From Ruminococcus sp. (GTDB taxonomy: Bacteria > Bacillota > Clostridia > Oscillospirales > Ruminococcaceae): a DNA stretch of 64,000 bases. Each line of letters opens with the position of its first letter. Position 1 is the stretch's first letter. Position numbers and translations under genes: made by a program. The stretch lies in NCBI GenBank assembly GCA_017622925.1, contig JAGAQC010000071.1, positions 1 to 64,000 on the forward strand. Reading direction: 5' to 3'. The notes below the pieces were generated by a model. That model had not been told where the DNA came from. It worked only from the letters and a program-made list of their open reading frames with translations, and searched no databases. This document shows positions 35,658 through 44,530 of this stretch, one piece after another.

Positions 35658-37049
35658 CTATTGTGCAACGGCATGACCCTTGGCTTTCAGTACCTCGACA
35701 ACGCTGTTTACATGTTTTCTGCATATATCCTCGTTTTCCGCTTCCGCCATAACTCGGATAAGCGGTTCTGTACCGCTTTCACGGACAAGCATACGTCCCG
35801 AAGTTCCCAGTTCTGCGGACGCTGCTTCTACTGCCGCCTGCACGTCGGGGTCTGCCTGAGCCGCCGCCTTATCCTTTACCTTGACGTTCACAAGCACCTG
35901 CGGATACATTTTCATTCGTCCCGCAAGTTCGCTTAATTTCGCCTTTCTGGAAAGTATCGCCTGCATTATTTTCAGACTTGTAAGTATACCGTCGCCCGTA
36001 GAGGCATACTTTGAGAAAATTATATGCCCCGACTGCTCTCCGCCGAGACAGCAGCCATGCTCTTTCATGTACTCGTACACGTACTTGTCGCCGACCGCCG
36101 TTTTTGCGTAGTTTATGCCTATCTCGTCAAACGCCTTGAATAAGCCGAAATTCGACATTACAGTTGCTACTACGGTATTATTGACAAGCTTCTCTCGCTC
36201 TTTCATGTATCTGCCGTATATGTAGAGAATGTGGTCGCCCGTGACTACGTTTCCCTTTTCGTCAACGCACAGACAGCGGTCGGCGTCACCGTCATAAGCG
36301 AAGCCTGCGTCAAGACCGTTCTCCACAACATATTTCTGAAGCACCTCGATATGGGTAGAGCCTGCGTTTTCGTTGATATTCACGCCGTTGGGAGCTGCGT
36401 TTATTACGTGAGTTTCCGCTCCGAGAGCGTCAAAAACAGCCTTTGCGATATTCCACGCCGCGCCGTTCGCGCAGTCAAGACCTATCCTCATTCCTCTGAA
36501 CGAATATACTCCCAGCGAGATAAGATAGCCTATATAGCGGTTTCTGCCCGATACATAGTCGATAGAACGTCCTATCCTGTCATTCTTGGCAAAGGGAAGC
36601 TCCGTCCACTTTTTGCCGAATATCTCCAGTTCGCCGTCAAGGTACGCTTCGATAAGGTCTATTACCTCGTCCTCCATTTTTTCGCCGCTGCCGTTGATAA
36701 GCTTCAAGCCGTTGTCGTGGTAAGGGTTATGGCTTGCGGATATCATCACCGCGCAGTCAAATCCGTCAATACGGGAAATATACGCCACCGAGGGGGTCGT
36801 TGTAACGTGAAGCAGATATGCGTCCGCTCCCGAAGCCGTAAGTCCGCCGACCAGCGAATACTCGAACATATAGCTCGAAAGTCTCGTATCCTTGCCTATG
36901 ACTATCCTTGCAGGAGTATCGTCGCCCTTTTGCTTTTTAAGCTCGCCGTAATACCAGCCGATAAATCTTCCGACCTGATATGCGTGGTCTGCCGTGAGGT
37001 TTTCATTAGCCGTTCCTCTGAATCCGTCTGTTCCGAAATACTTGCCCAT
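35658..37049 (-). CDS. glmM: Phosphoglucosamine mutase
   Basis: Converts glucosamine-6-phosphate to glucosamine-1-phosphate for UDP-GlcNAc and peptidoglycan. The 463-aa protein has the start MGKYFGTDGFRGTAN, the phospho-serine loop MISASHNPYHDNG, the metal site DGDADRC, the sugar loop GGEQSGH and the phosphate loop RESGTEPLIRVM. It is slightly longer than the usual 445-450 aa. It has its own promoter and is transcribed alone. Confidence 0.95.
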   Translation of the reverse strand: MGKYFGTDGFRGTANENLTADHAYQVGRFIGWYYGELKKQKGDDTPARIVIGKDTRLSSYMFEYSLVGGLTASGADAYLLHVTTTPSVAYISRIDGFDCAVMISASHNPYHDNGLKLINGSGEKMEDEVIDLIEAYLDGELEIFGKKWTELPFAKNDRIGRSIDYVSGRNRYIGYLISLGVYSFRGMRIGLDCANGAAWNIAKAVFDALGAETHVINAAPNGVNINENAGSTHIEVLQKYVVENGLDAGFAYDGDADRCLCVDEKGNVVTGDHILYIYGRYMKEREKLVNNTVVATVMSNFGLFKAFDEIGINYAKTAVGDKYVYEYMKEHGCCLGGEQSGHIIFSKYASTGDGILTSLKIMQAILSRKAKLSELAGRMKMYPQVLVNVKVKDKAAAQADPDVQAAVEAASAELGTSGRMLVRESGTEPLIRVMAEAENEDICRKHVNSVVEVLKAKGHAVAQ

Positions 37050-37098
37050 CTTCTTTTCTCCTTGGAAATAATTTTTTTTGGATCACTGCATTATTTAT

Positions 37099-37127
37099 AT
37101 TGTATCATATGTTTTTGATTCAGTCAA
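37099..37127 (-). promoter_or_regulatory. Sigma-A promoter of glmM
   Basis: On the minus strand TTGACT and TACAAT are separated by 17 nt. The leader is about 45 nt. Confidence 0.8.
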
Positions 37128-37162
37128 GTGCAAAATTTGTTTGTCCTGTAAAAATAGCTTAT

Positions 37163-37345
37163 AGTAAAGCTTTTAGCCGTTAGCGTTCGGTGTCTTTTAA
37201 AGCTAAAGGCTAAAGGCTTATGTTCATTTTGTCCATTTTGTCCCATTTTGTCACTTTTTCAAAAATGCCGCTTTTTGCCTGTATTACGTGGTTTCGATTC
37301 ATTTTGTCAATTTTGTCAATTTTGTCACCCGGGGTAAGATTTGAA
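37163..37345. repeat. Mosaic repeat: GGCTAA array plus inverse GACAAAAT module
   Basis: 37163-37218 holds TTAGCCGTTAGCG and AAGCTAAAGGCTAAAGGC. 37223-37330 is the inverse of the GACAAAAT module, with three TTTTGTCC-type units, a spacer with AAAAATGCCGCTTTTTGCC and CGTGGTTTCGATTC, and then three TTTTGTCAA units. Confidence 0.65.
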
Positions 37346-37379
37346 AATTCGTAAAAATCTCCCGATGTAGGGACACGAC

Positions 37380-37408
37380 TTGACTTTTTTCGCTTTTGCA
37401 GTTATAAT
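37380..37408 (+). promoter_or_regulatory. Sigma-A promoter of the TtcA-like gene
   Basis: TTGACT, 17-nt spacer and TATAAT. AGGCAATACCGC begins 10 nt after the TATAAT, exactly as in the rsmD leader. Confidence 0.85.
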
Positions 37409-37415
37409 AGACCTG

Positions 37416-37595
37416 TTAAGGCAATACCGCACAGAGATTGTGCGGCAGATGCGAAGTCAGATTTTTTGTCAGATTGTACAGAAACGACGCAGGAATACTG
37501 TCGTATTTCAAGGAGTTTCTGTGCGATATGACGGAAAATGTGCAAGCAGATGGCGTACAAAGCCGTCAGGCGGTCTTTGTGCGGTGTTGCCTTAA
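37416..37595 (+). repeat. 180-bp TIR element forming the leader of the TtcA-like gene
   Basis: Ends TTAAGGCAATACCGCACA and TGTGCGGTGTTGCCTTAA match in inverted orientation at 17 of 18 positions. Inside are CACAGAGATTGTGC, AAGTCAGATTTTTTGTC and CGCAGGAATACTGTCG. It begins at about the transcription start. Elements like this are, to my recollection, frequent in Oscillospiraceae genomes. Confidence 0.7.
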
Positions 37596-37615
37596 ATCAC
37601 ACGGAGGTGCAAATA

Positions 37616-38476
37616 ATGTGGGCTGACCCGATAGAAGAATCTATATGCCGTGAATTCGGCAAAAAAATATGGACTAAATTCCGCCGCGGAGTACGAGACT
37701 ACCGCCTTATAAACGAGGGCGACAGGATAGCCGCATGTATCTCGGGGGGCAAGGATTCGTTCCTTATGGCAATGTGTCTGCTCAGACTTCAACGCAACGG
37801 CGAGATTCCCTTTGAAGTCCGATATATCGTCATGAACCCCGGCTACGGCGATGAGGCTCTAAAAAAAATAAAGGAAAACTGCGGTCTGCTCGGACTGCCT
37901 GTTTCCTTTTACAATACAAATATTTTCGATTCTGCCGCAAGGTCGCCGAAAAATCCCTGTTTTCTCTGCTCTCGCCTGCGACGGGGGTGGCTCTACAAAA
38001 AAGCCGCCGAGCTTGGCTGCAATAAAATAGCTCTCGGTCATCACTTCGACGACGTTGTGGAAACTATCCTCATGGGAATGCTTTACGGTTCGCAGATGCA
38101 GACCATGATGCCGAAGCTCCACTCGGAAAACTATAGCGGCATGGAGCTGATACGTCCGCTGTATCTCGTCCGTGAAGCGGATATTTCCGAATGGGCGGAG
38201 TTTAACGGACTTGAATTTATCCGCTGCTCCTGCGCCGTATCGGAAAAAAAGGAAAACGGCGGCTCAAAGCGTGCCGAAATAAAGGCTCTTTTAGCTCAGC
38301 TCAGGCGGACGAATCCGTCTGTTGACATGAACATCTTCCGAAGCGCGGAAAACGTCAACCTGCAAACCCTTATTTCTTATCATATCGGCGAAAACCGCCG
38401 CCATTTCCTTGACGATTACGAGGACGGACGAACCATTCGGGGTACGAAGATCAATACGAAGAAGCCGCTCCTATAA
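37616..38476 (+). CDS. TtcA/TilS-superfamily tRNA thiolation-type ATPase
   Basis: A 286-aa PP-loop ATPase. The SGGKDS motif in IAACISGGKDSFLMAM activates a tRNA base with ATP. The motif PCFLCSRLRRG with two cysteines and a later CSCAV fit the iron-sulfur cysteines of TtcA-like 2-thiocytidine synthases. GHHFDDVVETILMGMLYG is also typical. The ATG at 37616 has CGGAGGTG upstream. The exact modified base is not certain. The gene has a shared-type leader and overlaps the convergent next gene by 26 nt. Confidence 0.85.
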   Translation: MWADPIEESICREFGKKIWTKFRRGVRDYRLINEGDRIAACISGGKDSFLMAMCLLRLQRNGEIPFEVRYIVMNPGYGDEALKKIKENCGLLGLPVSFYNTNIFDSAARSPKNPCFLCSRLRRGWLYKKAAELGCNKIALGHHFDDVVETILMGMLYGSQMQTMMPKLHSENYSGMELIRPLYLVREADISEWAEFNGLEFIRCSCAVSEKKENGGSKRAEIKALLAQLRRTNPSVDMNIFRSAENVNLQTLISYHIGENRRHFLDDYEDGRTIRGTKINTKKPLL

Positions 38477-38852
38477 CGGCAGCAAGAACAAATATAAGAA
38501 CCACTATTCCCACGCCGAGCAGCATGAAAAACAACTGCGCCTTTGCGAAATTCTTCGCCGACTCGTCATGAGTACAGCAAAGCATGATAATAATTCCGAT
38601 AAGAGGCAGCAGGCTTATGAGGAATATCCAGCCTATCCAGCCGCCGACGCTCGTCACATTATTGTTGTTTACCACCACGTTGTTGTATACAGGCGGCGGC
38701 GTATAACGCTGCGGAGGAGGGGGCGGCGCGGAATAATTCTGCTGTGACGTTTCTGATACGGACGGCATTTCTGACGCTTTCGGATTCTCTGTGCCGCAGT
38801 CGGGACAGAAATTGCCCTCGTATTCCCTGCCGCAATTAAAACATTTAGCCAT
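38451..38852 (-). CDS. Zinc-ribbon membrane protein
   Basis: A 133-aa protein. The N-terminal zinc ribbon has four cysteines (AKCFNCG, FCPDCG). A Pro/Tyr/Asn-rich linker (SAPPPPPQRYTPPP) then leads to two transmembrane helices (IGWIFLISLLPLIGIIIML; FMLLGVGIVVLIFVLAAVIG). Such proteins are frequent in Clostridia and their role is unknown. The ATG at 38852 has AAGGAG upstream. Its 3' end overlaps the TtcA-like gene on the other strand by 26 nt. Confidence 0.75.
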   Translation of the reverse strand: MAKCFNCGREYEGNFCPDCGTENPKASEMPSVSETSQQNYSAPPPPPQRYTPPPVYNNVVVNNNNVTSVGGWIGWIFLISLLPLIGIIIMLCCTHDESAKNFAKAQLFFMLLGVGIVVLIFVLAAVIGAASSY

Positions 38853-38913
38853 TTGATTTTCTCCTTGTTCTCCGAGTTCTGCCCTTTTCCTACAGAACCC
38901 GACTTTTTTTCTA

Positions 38914-38942
38914 ATTATACCACATTGGCTGAGAAAACGCAA
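38914..38942 (-). promoter_or_regulatory. Sigma-A promoter of the zinc-ribbon protein gene
   Basis: On the minus strand TTGCGT and TATAAT are separated by 17 nt, with TG two bases before the -10. Confidence 0.7.
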
Positions 38943-39004
38943 TAGTGAAATACACTAAATTTCCACCTGCTTTTCACACGATTCTCACAAAAACTGATAG
39001 CCTT

Positions 39005-39290
39005 TAGATATTAGCTGTTAGGCAGATGAATTTTGTAGGGGACACCGCCGCGGCGAACCACCGCACCAAATTCACGCAAAAAATTTTCAGACAACAATTT
39101 TTATTTACGCTGTAATCTGCCGTGTCCCTACATCGGGAGATTTTTACGAATTTTCAATTTTTAACTTGAATGCCACGGGACAAAATTGACAAAATTGACA
39201 AAATGAATCGAAACCACGTAATACAGGCAAAAAGCGGCATTTTTGAAAACGTGACAAAATGGGACAAAATGGACAAAATGAACATAAGCT
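39005..39290 (+). repeat. Mosaic unit 1 of a tandem ~300-bp duplication
   Basis: Order of parts: GGCAGATGAATTTTGTAGGG; a CGCCGCGG module; CACCAAATTCACGC; CTGTAATCTGCCGTGTCC; AATGCCACGGGACAAAATTG; three GACAAAAT units at 9-bp period; a spacer AATCGAAACCACGTAATAC with AAAAAGCGGCATTTTT; three more GACAAAAT units. It repeats at 39311-39630. Confidence 0.75.
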
Positions 39291-39310
39291 GTTAGCCTTT
39301 AGCCGTTAGC

Positions 39311-39630
39311 TGTTAGGCAGATGAATTTTGTAGGGGACAGCGCCGCGGCGAACCACCGCACCAAATTCACGCAAAAAATTTTCTGACAACAATTTTTATT
39401 TACGCTGTAATCTGCCGTGTCCCTACATCGGGAAAAATGCAGGAACAATATTAATAAAGGGTTTAATTAAAAGATATATATAGATTTATACAACCGTTTT
39501 TCAATTTTTAACTTAAATGCCACGGGACAAAATTGACAAAATTGACAAAATGAATCGAAACAACGTAATACAGGCAAAAAGCGGCATTTTTGAAAACGTG
39601 ACAAAATGGGACAAAATGGACAAAATGAAA
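39311..39630 (+). repeat. Mosaic unit 2 of the tandem duplication
   Basis: The same parts as unit 1 in the same order. A ~60-bp AT-rich stretch (39434-39500) replaces the short linker of unit 1. No open frame is supported across either unit. Confidence 0.75.
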
Positions 39631-39679
39631 ACTTTACACATACAATTTTCTCCGCGGCTGTTGCTTTTTTTAAGCCGAT

Positions 39680-39790
39680 ATGCTATAAGCGGCGTGTCGC
39701 CGCAGCCGATTCACGTTACCACTCGCAAGCTCGTTAATTTTGCCAAACTCAAATTTTTCTCCGCGGCTGTTGCAATTTTGACCGCAATAT
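39680..39790 (+). repeat. Diverged family E unit upstream of GH95
   Basis: GGCGTGTCGCCGCAGCCG, CACGTTACCACTCGCAAGCT and CCGCGGCTGTTGCAATTTTG align with the units at 51627-51850. Its end supplies the TTGCAA -35 box of the GH95 promoter. Confidence 0.65.
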
Positions 39791-39798
39791 GCTATAAT
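39770..39798 (+). promoter_or_regulatory. Sigma-A promoter of the GH95 gene
   Basis: TTGCAA (39770-39775), 17-nt spacer, TATAAT (39793-39798). The -35 and part of the spacer belong to a family E repeat unit. Confidence 0.8.
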
Positions 39799-39849
39799 AA
39801 TATGTACGCATACAAAAACTTTTCATGAACTACGGTTCGGGAGCAATAT

Positions 39850-42165
39850 ATGTCTGAAACTATACTCAAATATAAATCGCCAGCCGAAAACTTCAACGAA
39901 GCGCTACCGGTGGGCAACGGCAGAATAGGCGGCATGATATTCGGCAAGCCTGCCGAGGAGCTTATCCACCTGAACGAGGACTCCGTGTGGTCGGGAGGTC
40001 TGCGCCACCGCGTCAACCCCGATTCGCAGGAGGGTCTTGCGGAGGTTCGGGAACTCCTCAAAAACGGCGATATTCCCGCTGCCGAAAAGACCGCTTTCCA
40101 AAAAATGCAGGGCATTCCCGAAAATATGCGCCACTATATGCCGCTGGGCGACCTTAATATCAGCATGGAGCTTGACGGAAAAGCCCGTGAATACTCGCGT
40201 ACCCTCGATATTTCAACGGCTGTCGCAAGCGTTTCGTTTACGGCAGGCGGAAAGCAGTACATGAGGAACGTTTTCTGCTCCGCTCCCGATCAGGCTCTTG
40301 TCATCGACATACACAGCGATACGCCCGGCAGCGTGAGCCTGACCTGCGGTATCGGCGGACGTGACGACTACTACGACGAAAACCGTCCCTGCGGCAAAAA
40401 TATGCTTATCTACACGGGCGGCACGGGCAGTTCGGACGGCATCTTTTTTGCGGCTTGTCTCGGAGCTAAAGCGGAGGGCGGCGAGATTCGCACGATAGGC
40501 AACAAAATTTCCGTAAAGAACGCCGATTCGGTCATGCTCGTTCTCTCTGTGCGAACAAGCTTTTACAGCAAGAATTATATCGAATCCGCCGAGGTGGACG
40601 CTGAAATGGCTCTCGGCTGCTCCTACGATGAACTTTATTTTCGCCATGTCTCCGACTACAGGGAGCTTTTCGACCGTGTTGAACTCACTCTTTCCGACAA
40701 CAGCGGCGAAAATCTTGACGAGCTGACTACGGACGAACGTCTGCTCCGTCTTAAAGGCGACGAAATGGACACCAAGGACTGCCCGAGACTTATCCACGAC
40801 AACAAGCTTATCGAGCTTTACTTTAATTTCGGACGCTATCTGATGATCTCGGGCAGCCGCGCAGGTACTCAGCCCCTGAATCTACAGGGCATCTGGAATG
40901 AGGATATGTGGCCTGCATGGGGCAGCAGATACACCGTGAACATCAACACCGAAATGAACTACTGGTGCGCCGAAAGCTGCAATCTTTCCGAATGTCATCT
41001 GCCGCTGTTCGACCTGCTCGAACGTGTCTGCGAAAACGGACGTACTACCGCCCGTGAGATGTACGGCGTTGAAAAAGGCTTCGTATGTCACCATAATACC
41101 GATATTTGGGGAGATACAGCACCGCAGGACTTATGGGTGCCTGCTACTCTTTGGGTCATGGGCGGCGCGTGGCTTTCGCTTCATATCTTCGAGCATTACG
41201 AATATACCCTTGACGTTGAATTTCTGAAAGACAAATACCATATCCTTAAAGAGGCGGCGGAGTTTTTCACGGAATACCTTATCGAGGACAGCGAGGGACG
41301 GCTTGTTGTCTGCCCGTCTGTTTCGCCCGAAAATACCTACCGCACCGATAAAGGCGTTGAGGGCTGTCTCTGTAACGGCGCGTCTATGGATTCTCAGATA
41401 ATAACGGCTCTTTTCAAGGACGTTATCAAGGCTGCGGAAATTCTCGGGACGGACAATGCGTTTGCGGATAAGCTGAAAAACATGCTTGACCGCCTGCCTC
41501 AGCCCGAGATAGGAAAATACGGTCAGATAAAGGAATGGACGGTGGACTATGACGAGGTGGATATCGGTCACAGGCACGTTTCGCAGCTTTTTGCGCTTCA
41601 CCCTGCCGACCTCATAACGCCCCTTAAAACGCCTAAATTAGCCGACGCCGCAAGAGCTACCCTTGTTCGCCGACTTATCCACGGCGGAGGTCACACGGGC
41701 TGGAGCTGCGCATGGATAACCAATATGTGGGCAAGACTTTACGACGGACGTATGGTTTATGAGAATCTGAAAAAGCTGATAACTCACTCGACCTGTCCGA
41801 ACCTGCTCGACAATCATCCGCCGTTCCAGATAGACGGCAATTTCGGCGGAACTGCGGCTATCGCCGAGGCACTTTTGCAATGCACCTCGGGGGAGATACT
41901 TCTTCTGCCTGCCCTGCCCGATGAATGGAACGAGGGCTGCGTCAGGGGACTTCGCGCAAAGGGCGGATTTGAAATAAATATGGAATGGTTCGGCGGTAAG
42001 CTGAGAAAGGCGGAAATACTGTCGTCCCTCGGCGGAGAATGCCGTATCAGAGCAAACTGCGTGGCAAGCGTGGTGTGCGACGGCGATTCGGTCGGCTCAC
42101 GTATCGAGGACGGCGCGATAGTTTTCGATACTACAGCAGGCGCAAGATATATTGTAAAACCGTAA
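39850..42165 (+). CDS. GH95 alpha-L-fucosidase (or alpha-L-galactosidase)
   Basis: A 771-aa family 95 glycoside hydrolase. The N-terminal beta domain has the family start ALPVGNGRIGGMIFG and HLNEDSVWSGG. The (alpha/alpha)6 barrel carries Asn364-Ile-Asn366 (VNINTEMNYW), matching the catalytic Asn pair of the family. Further blocks are GGHTGWSCAWITNMWARLYDG and IDGNFGGTAAIAEALLQ. No signal peptide is seen, so it may act in the cytosol on imported fucosylated oligosaccharides such as xyloglucan fragments. Fucose versus galactose specificity cannot be told. A family A element follows directly. Confidence 0.9.
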   Translation: MSETILKYKSPAENFNEALPVGNGRIGGMIFGKPAEELIHLNEDSVWSGGLRHRVNPDSQEGLAEVRELLKNGDIPAAEKTAFQKMQGIPENMRHYMPLGDLNISMELDGKAREYSRTLDISTAVASVSFTAGGKQYMRNVFCSAPDQALVIDIHSDTPGSVSLTCGIGGRDDYYDENRPCGKNMLIYTGGTGSSDGIFFAACLGAKAEGGEIRTIGNKISVKNADSVMLVLSVRTSFYSKNYIESAEVDAEMALGCSYDELYFRHVSDYRELFDRVELTLSDNSGENLDELTTDERLLRLKGDEMDTKDCPRLIHDNKLIELYFNFGRYLMISGSRAGTQPLNLQGIWNEDMWPAWGSRYTVNINTEMNYWCAESCNLSECHLPLFDLLERVCENGRTTAREMYGVEKGFVCHHNTDIWGDTAPQDLWVPATLWVMGGAWLSLHIFEHYEYTLDVEFLKDKYHILKEAAEFFTEYLIEDSEGRLVVCPSVSPENTYRTDKGVEGCLCNGASMDSQIITALFKDVIKAAEILGTDNAFADKLKNMLDRLPQPEIGKYGQIKEWTVDYDEVDIGHRHVSQLFALHPADLITPLKTPKLADAARATLVRRLIHGGGHTGWSCAWITNMWARLYDGRMVYENLKKLITHSTCPNLLDNHPPFQIDGNFGGTAAIAEALLQCTSGEILLLPALPDEWNEGCVRGLRAKGGFEINMEWFGGKLRKAEILSSLGGECRIRANCVASVVCDGDSVGSRIEDGAIVFDTTAGARYIVKP

Positions 42166-42378
42166 GCTTTGCAGGGGGACTCTGTCCCCCTGCACCCCCT
42201 GCCAAAGGGGTGACCCCTTTGGAATCTCTGTTGTCGTGAATTGGACTGTGAAAATCCCCATAATCAGCAAGATGCGGTTAGTCTCCATGATTTTCACAGT
42301 CAAATTCACGATATAGGGTTCTAAGAGTTACCTCTTTAGCAGAAAGTAAAGGGTAACAATATCCTGCTCAGTTTACGG
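42166..42378 (+). repeat. Family A hairpin element, copy A4 (3' of GH95)
   Basis: Starts at the GH95 stop with GCTTTGCAGGGGGAC. It contains GGGGGAC/GTCCCCC, CCAAAGGGG/CCCCTTTGG and the class II stem (left TCGTGAATTGGACTGTG, right CACAGTCAAATTCACGA, one mismatch). The tail TTACCTCTTTAGCAGAAAG follows. No gene lies in the gap. Confidence 0.8.
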
Positions 42379-42427
42379 CATTATCAAACATTTGTACACC
42401 GCACTAAGTTCGGAGGACGTAATTATT

Positions 42428-44209
42428 ATGAACATTAAAAAATTTATCTCATTCTTTACCGCTGCCGCCATGTCGGTTTCCGTTTTGGCTTCATGCGACA
42501 AGAAGAAAAAAGCTCAGAAAACCGAGGACGACATTTCCATTGCGGAAATTGACCCTACAACGCTATCGACCGAACCGACAGAACCGACTATCCCTGCCGA
42601 GACCTACCACGACTTCCCTATCTCCTACCCCGAGATAGAGAAAAAACGAACGGGCGACGTCTATGAAGCCGAGGACGCTCTTATGACAGAGGGGCTGCGT
42701 GTTGACACCGCTTCGTCAGTGACCGCAACGTCCGCCGAAAACTCCGAGGGGACTGCTAAGACACCTCAAAAGCCCTACAGCGGCGACGGCTACGTTACAG
42801 GCTTCAAGCCCGACGGCAGCATGTTCGTTCTGTTCGAGGTAGAAGCTCCCAGCAATCAGCATTACGACCTTTCGTTCAGCATTTCGTCCCAAAGGCTCGT
42901 GGACTGCCGTGTTGCCGTAAACGACAAGGAAATATCTACCTTTAAGACAATGGACGACGGCGAATTTACCCTCATCACGCTGTACGGAGTTTTCCTCACC
43001 AAGGGAAAATCCACGGTGGAGCTTCGTCCCACAAACGGCAATATAAAGCTCGATTACCTTAAAATGGCGAATAATACCTCCCTCAGCACGATAAAATACG
43101 ACGCCAATGAGAAGCTCGTTAATAAAGACGCAGGGGACTCCGCAAAGGAGCTTATGAGCTTTATGACCGAAAGCTACGGCAAATACACTCTTACGGGTCA
43201 GTACGCTTCGGACGAAAGCAACAAGGAGCTTGAACTTGTTTATCAGACTACGGGAAAATATCCCGTTATCAGATTTTCCGCCATGCACAATTCGGGCAGC
43301 AGCTTCGACAGCACGTTCAAGGACATTGACGCTTGCGCCGACTGGTACAGACGCGGCGGCATAGTCGGTCTTATGTGGTACTGGGAAGCTCCCTCGAAAA
43401 AGCCCTCCGTATACGCCAAGGACACCGATTTCAAGCTTTCGGAGGCTGTGACCGATATTGATATTTCCAAGCTTTCACAAGAGGAGATAAGAGGTCTTTA
43501 CGGCGAGGGAAAAATTTCCGAACAGTGCTACGGTCTTATCCTTGACATTGACAACATGGCAGGACAGCTTATGTCCCTTAAAAACAAGGGCGTTCCGGTG
43601 CTTTGGAGACCGCTTCACGAAGCCTCGGGGGACTGGTTCTGGTGGGGAGCTGACGGAACGGACGCTTACAAATGGCTGTGGAACTTGATGTACAAGCGTT
43701 ACACCAAATACTTTGAGCTTGACAACCTGATATGGGTCTGGAACGGTCAGAGCGAGGATTCCCTTGTCGATAAATCGACCTTCGACATTGCTTCTCTGGA
43801 CATTTATCTTTCCCCCGAAAAGGATTTCGGCAGCCGATACGAACAGTTCCTTGCGCTTCAGAAGATAGTCGGCAAGGATAAGCTTATCGCCCTCAGCGAA
43901 TGCAGCGCGCTGCCCGATATGGACTTGTCTTTCCGTGATAATGCGGTGTGGTCGTTCTTCGGCTTGTGGTACGGCAAATATCTCTGCGACGACGGCGGCA
44001 GTTTCTCCGAGATGTATACCTCAAAGGACGCTTTCGTCAGGACGTATAACTCGGACGGCGCGCTGTCCCTTGACGAATATATAAAGCTCAGGGGCGGCGA
44101 GGAGCTTGTTCCCGAATATGACGAGAACGTCACAACAACGTCTGCGGAAACTGCTCCGTCCGAAACTACGGAAACTACTCCTGTATCAACCGATACCGAA
44201 TCGACCTAA
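42428..44209 (+). CDS. GH26 beta-mannanase lipoprotein with CBM35-like module
   Basis: A surface lipoprotein of 593 aa: signal peptide with lipobox SVLASC (lipidated Cys23), a Glu/Thr linker, and a CBM35-like module at about 70-210 (YEAEDALMTEGLRVD to GNIKLDYLKMAN). The GH26 barrel has acid/base Glu398 (RPLHEASGDWFWWG) and nucleophile Glu491 (IALSECS). The C-terminal Thr/Ser/Glu tail may be a linker. It should cut mannan-type backbones; family 26 also includes rare other specificities. The ATG at 42428 has CGGAGG upstream. It lies between GH95 and a HAD-like gene, with family A elements on both sides. Confidence 0.9.
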   Translation: MNIKKFISFFTAAAMSVSVLASCDKKKKAQKTEDDISIAEIDPTTLSTEPTEPTIPAETYHDFPISYPEIEKKRTGDVYEAEDALMTEGLRVDTASSVTATSAENSEGTAKTPQKPYSGDGYVTGFKPDGSMFVLFEVEAPSNQHYDLSFSISSQRLVDCRVAVNDKEISTFKTMDDGEFTLITLYGVFLTKGKSTVELRPTNGNIKLDYLKMANNTSLSTIKYDANEKLVNKDAGDSAKELMSFMTESYGKYTLTGQYASDESNKELELVYQTTGKYPVIRFSAMHNSGSSFDSTFKDIDACADWYRRGGIVGLMWYWEAPSKKPSVYAKDTDFKLSEAVTDIDISKLSQEEIRGLYGEGKISEQCYGLILDIDNMAGQLMSLKNKGVPVLWRPLHEASGDWFWWGADGTDAYKWLWNLMYKRYTKYFELDNLIWVWNGQSEDSLVDKSTFDIASLDIYLSPEKDFGSRYEQFLALQKIVGKDKLIALSECSALPDMDLSFRDNAVWSFFGLWYGKYLCDDGGSFSEMYTSKDAFVRTYNSDGALSLDEYIKLRGGEELVPEYDENVTTTSAETAPSETTETTPVSTDTEST

Positions 44210-44502
44210 AGTTTTACAGGAAACTTACGCAAGGGGACTCCGGGCTAACCGCCCCGTACCCTCTGTCACTTCGTGACATCTCCCTACACTGTAGGGAGTC
44301 ACCCCTGCACCCTGCCAAAGGGGTGACCCCTTTGGAATCTCTGTTGTCGTGAATTGGGCTGTAGCAATCCCCAAATTAACGATATGCTGTTAGTCTCCAT
44401 GATTGCCACAGTCCAATTCACGATAATGGGTTCTAAGAGTTACCTCTTTAACAGAAAGTAAAGTGAAACAAAATCCTCTGTATAAATTTACTGTAAACCT
44501 TA
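44208..44502 (+). repeat. Family A hairpin element, copy A5 (3' of GH26)
   Basis: Begins inside the GH26 stop codon. Inverted ends: AAAGTTTTACAGGAAACTTA and TAAATTTACTGTAAACCTTA. It contains CTCCCTACA/TGTAGGGAG, CCAAAGGGG/CCCCTTTGG and the stem TCGTGAATTGGGCTGTAGC / GCCACAGTCCAATTCACGA. Confidence 0.8.
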
Positions 44503-44530
44503 AGGCGATGATAAACGGAGGGGAGTAAAT

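Noticed and set aside
39005..39630. Possible CRISPR array
   Set aside because: The repeats are a tandem of two long mosaic units with short 9-10 bp sub-repeats. There are no regular repeat-spacer units and no cas genes.
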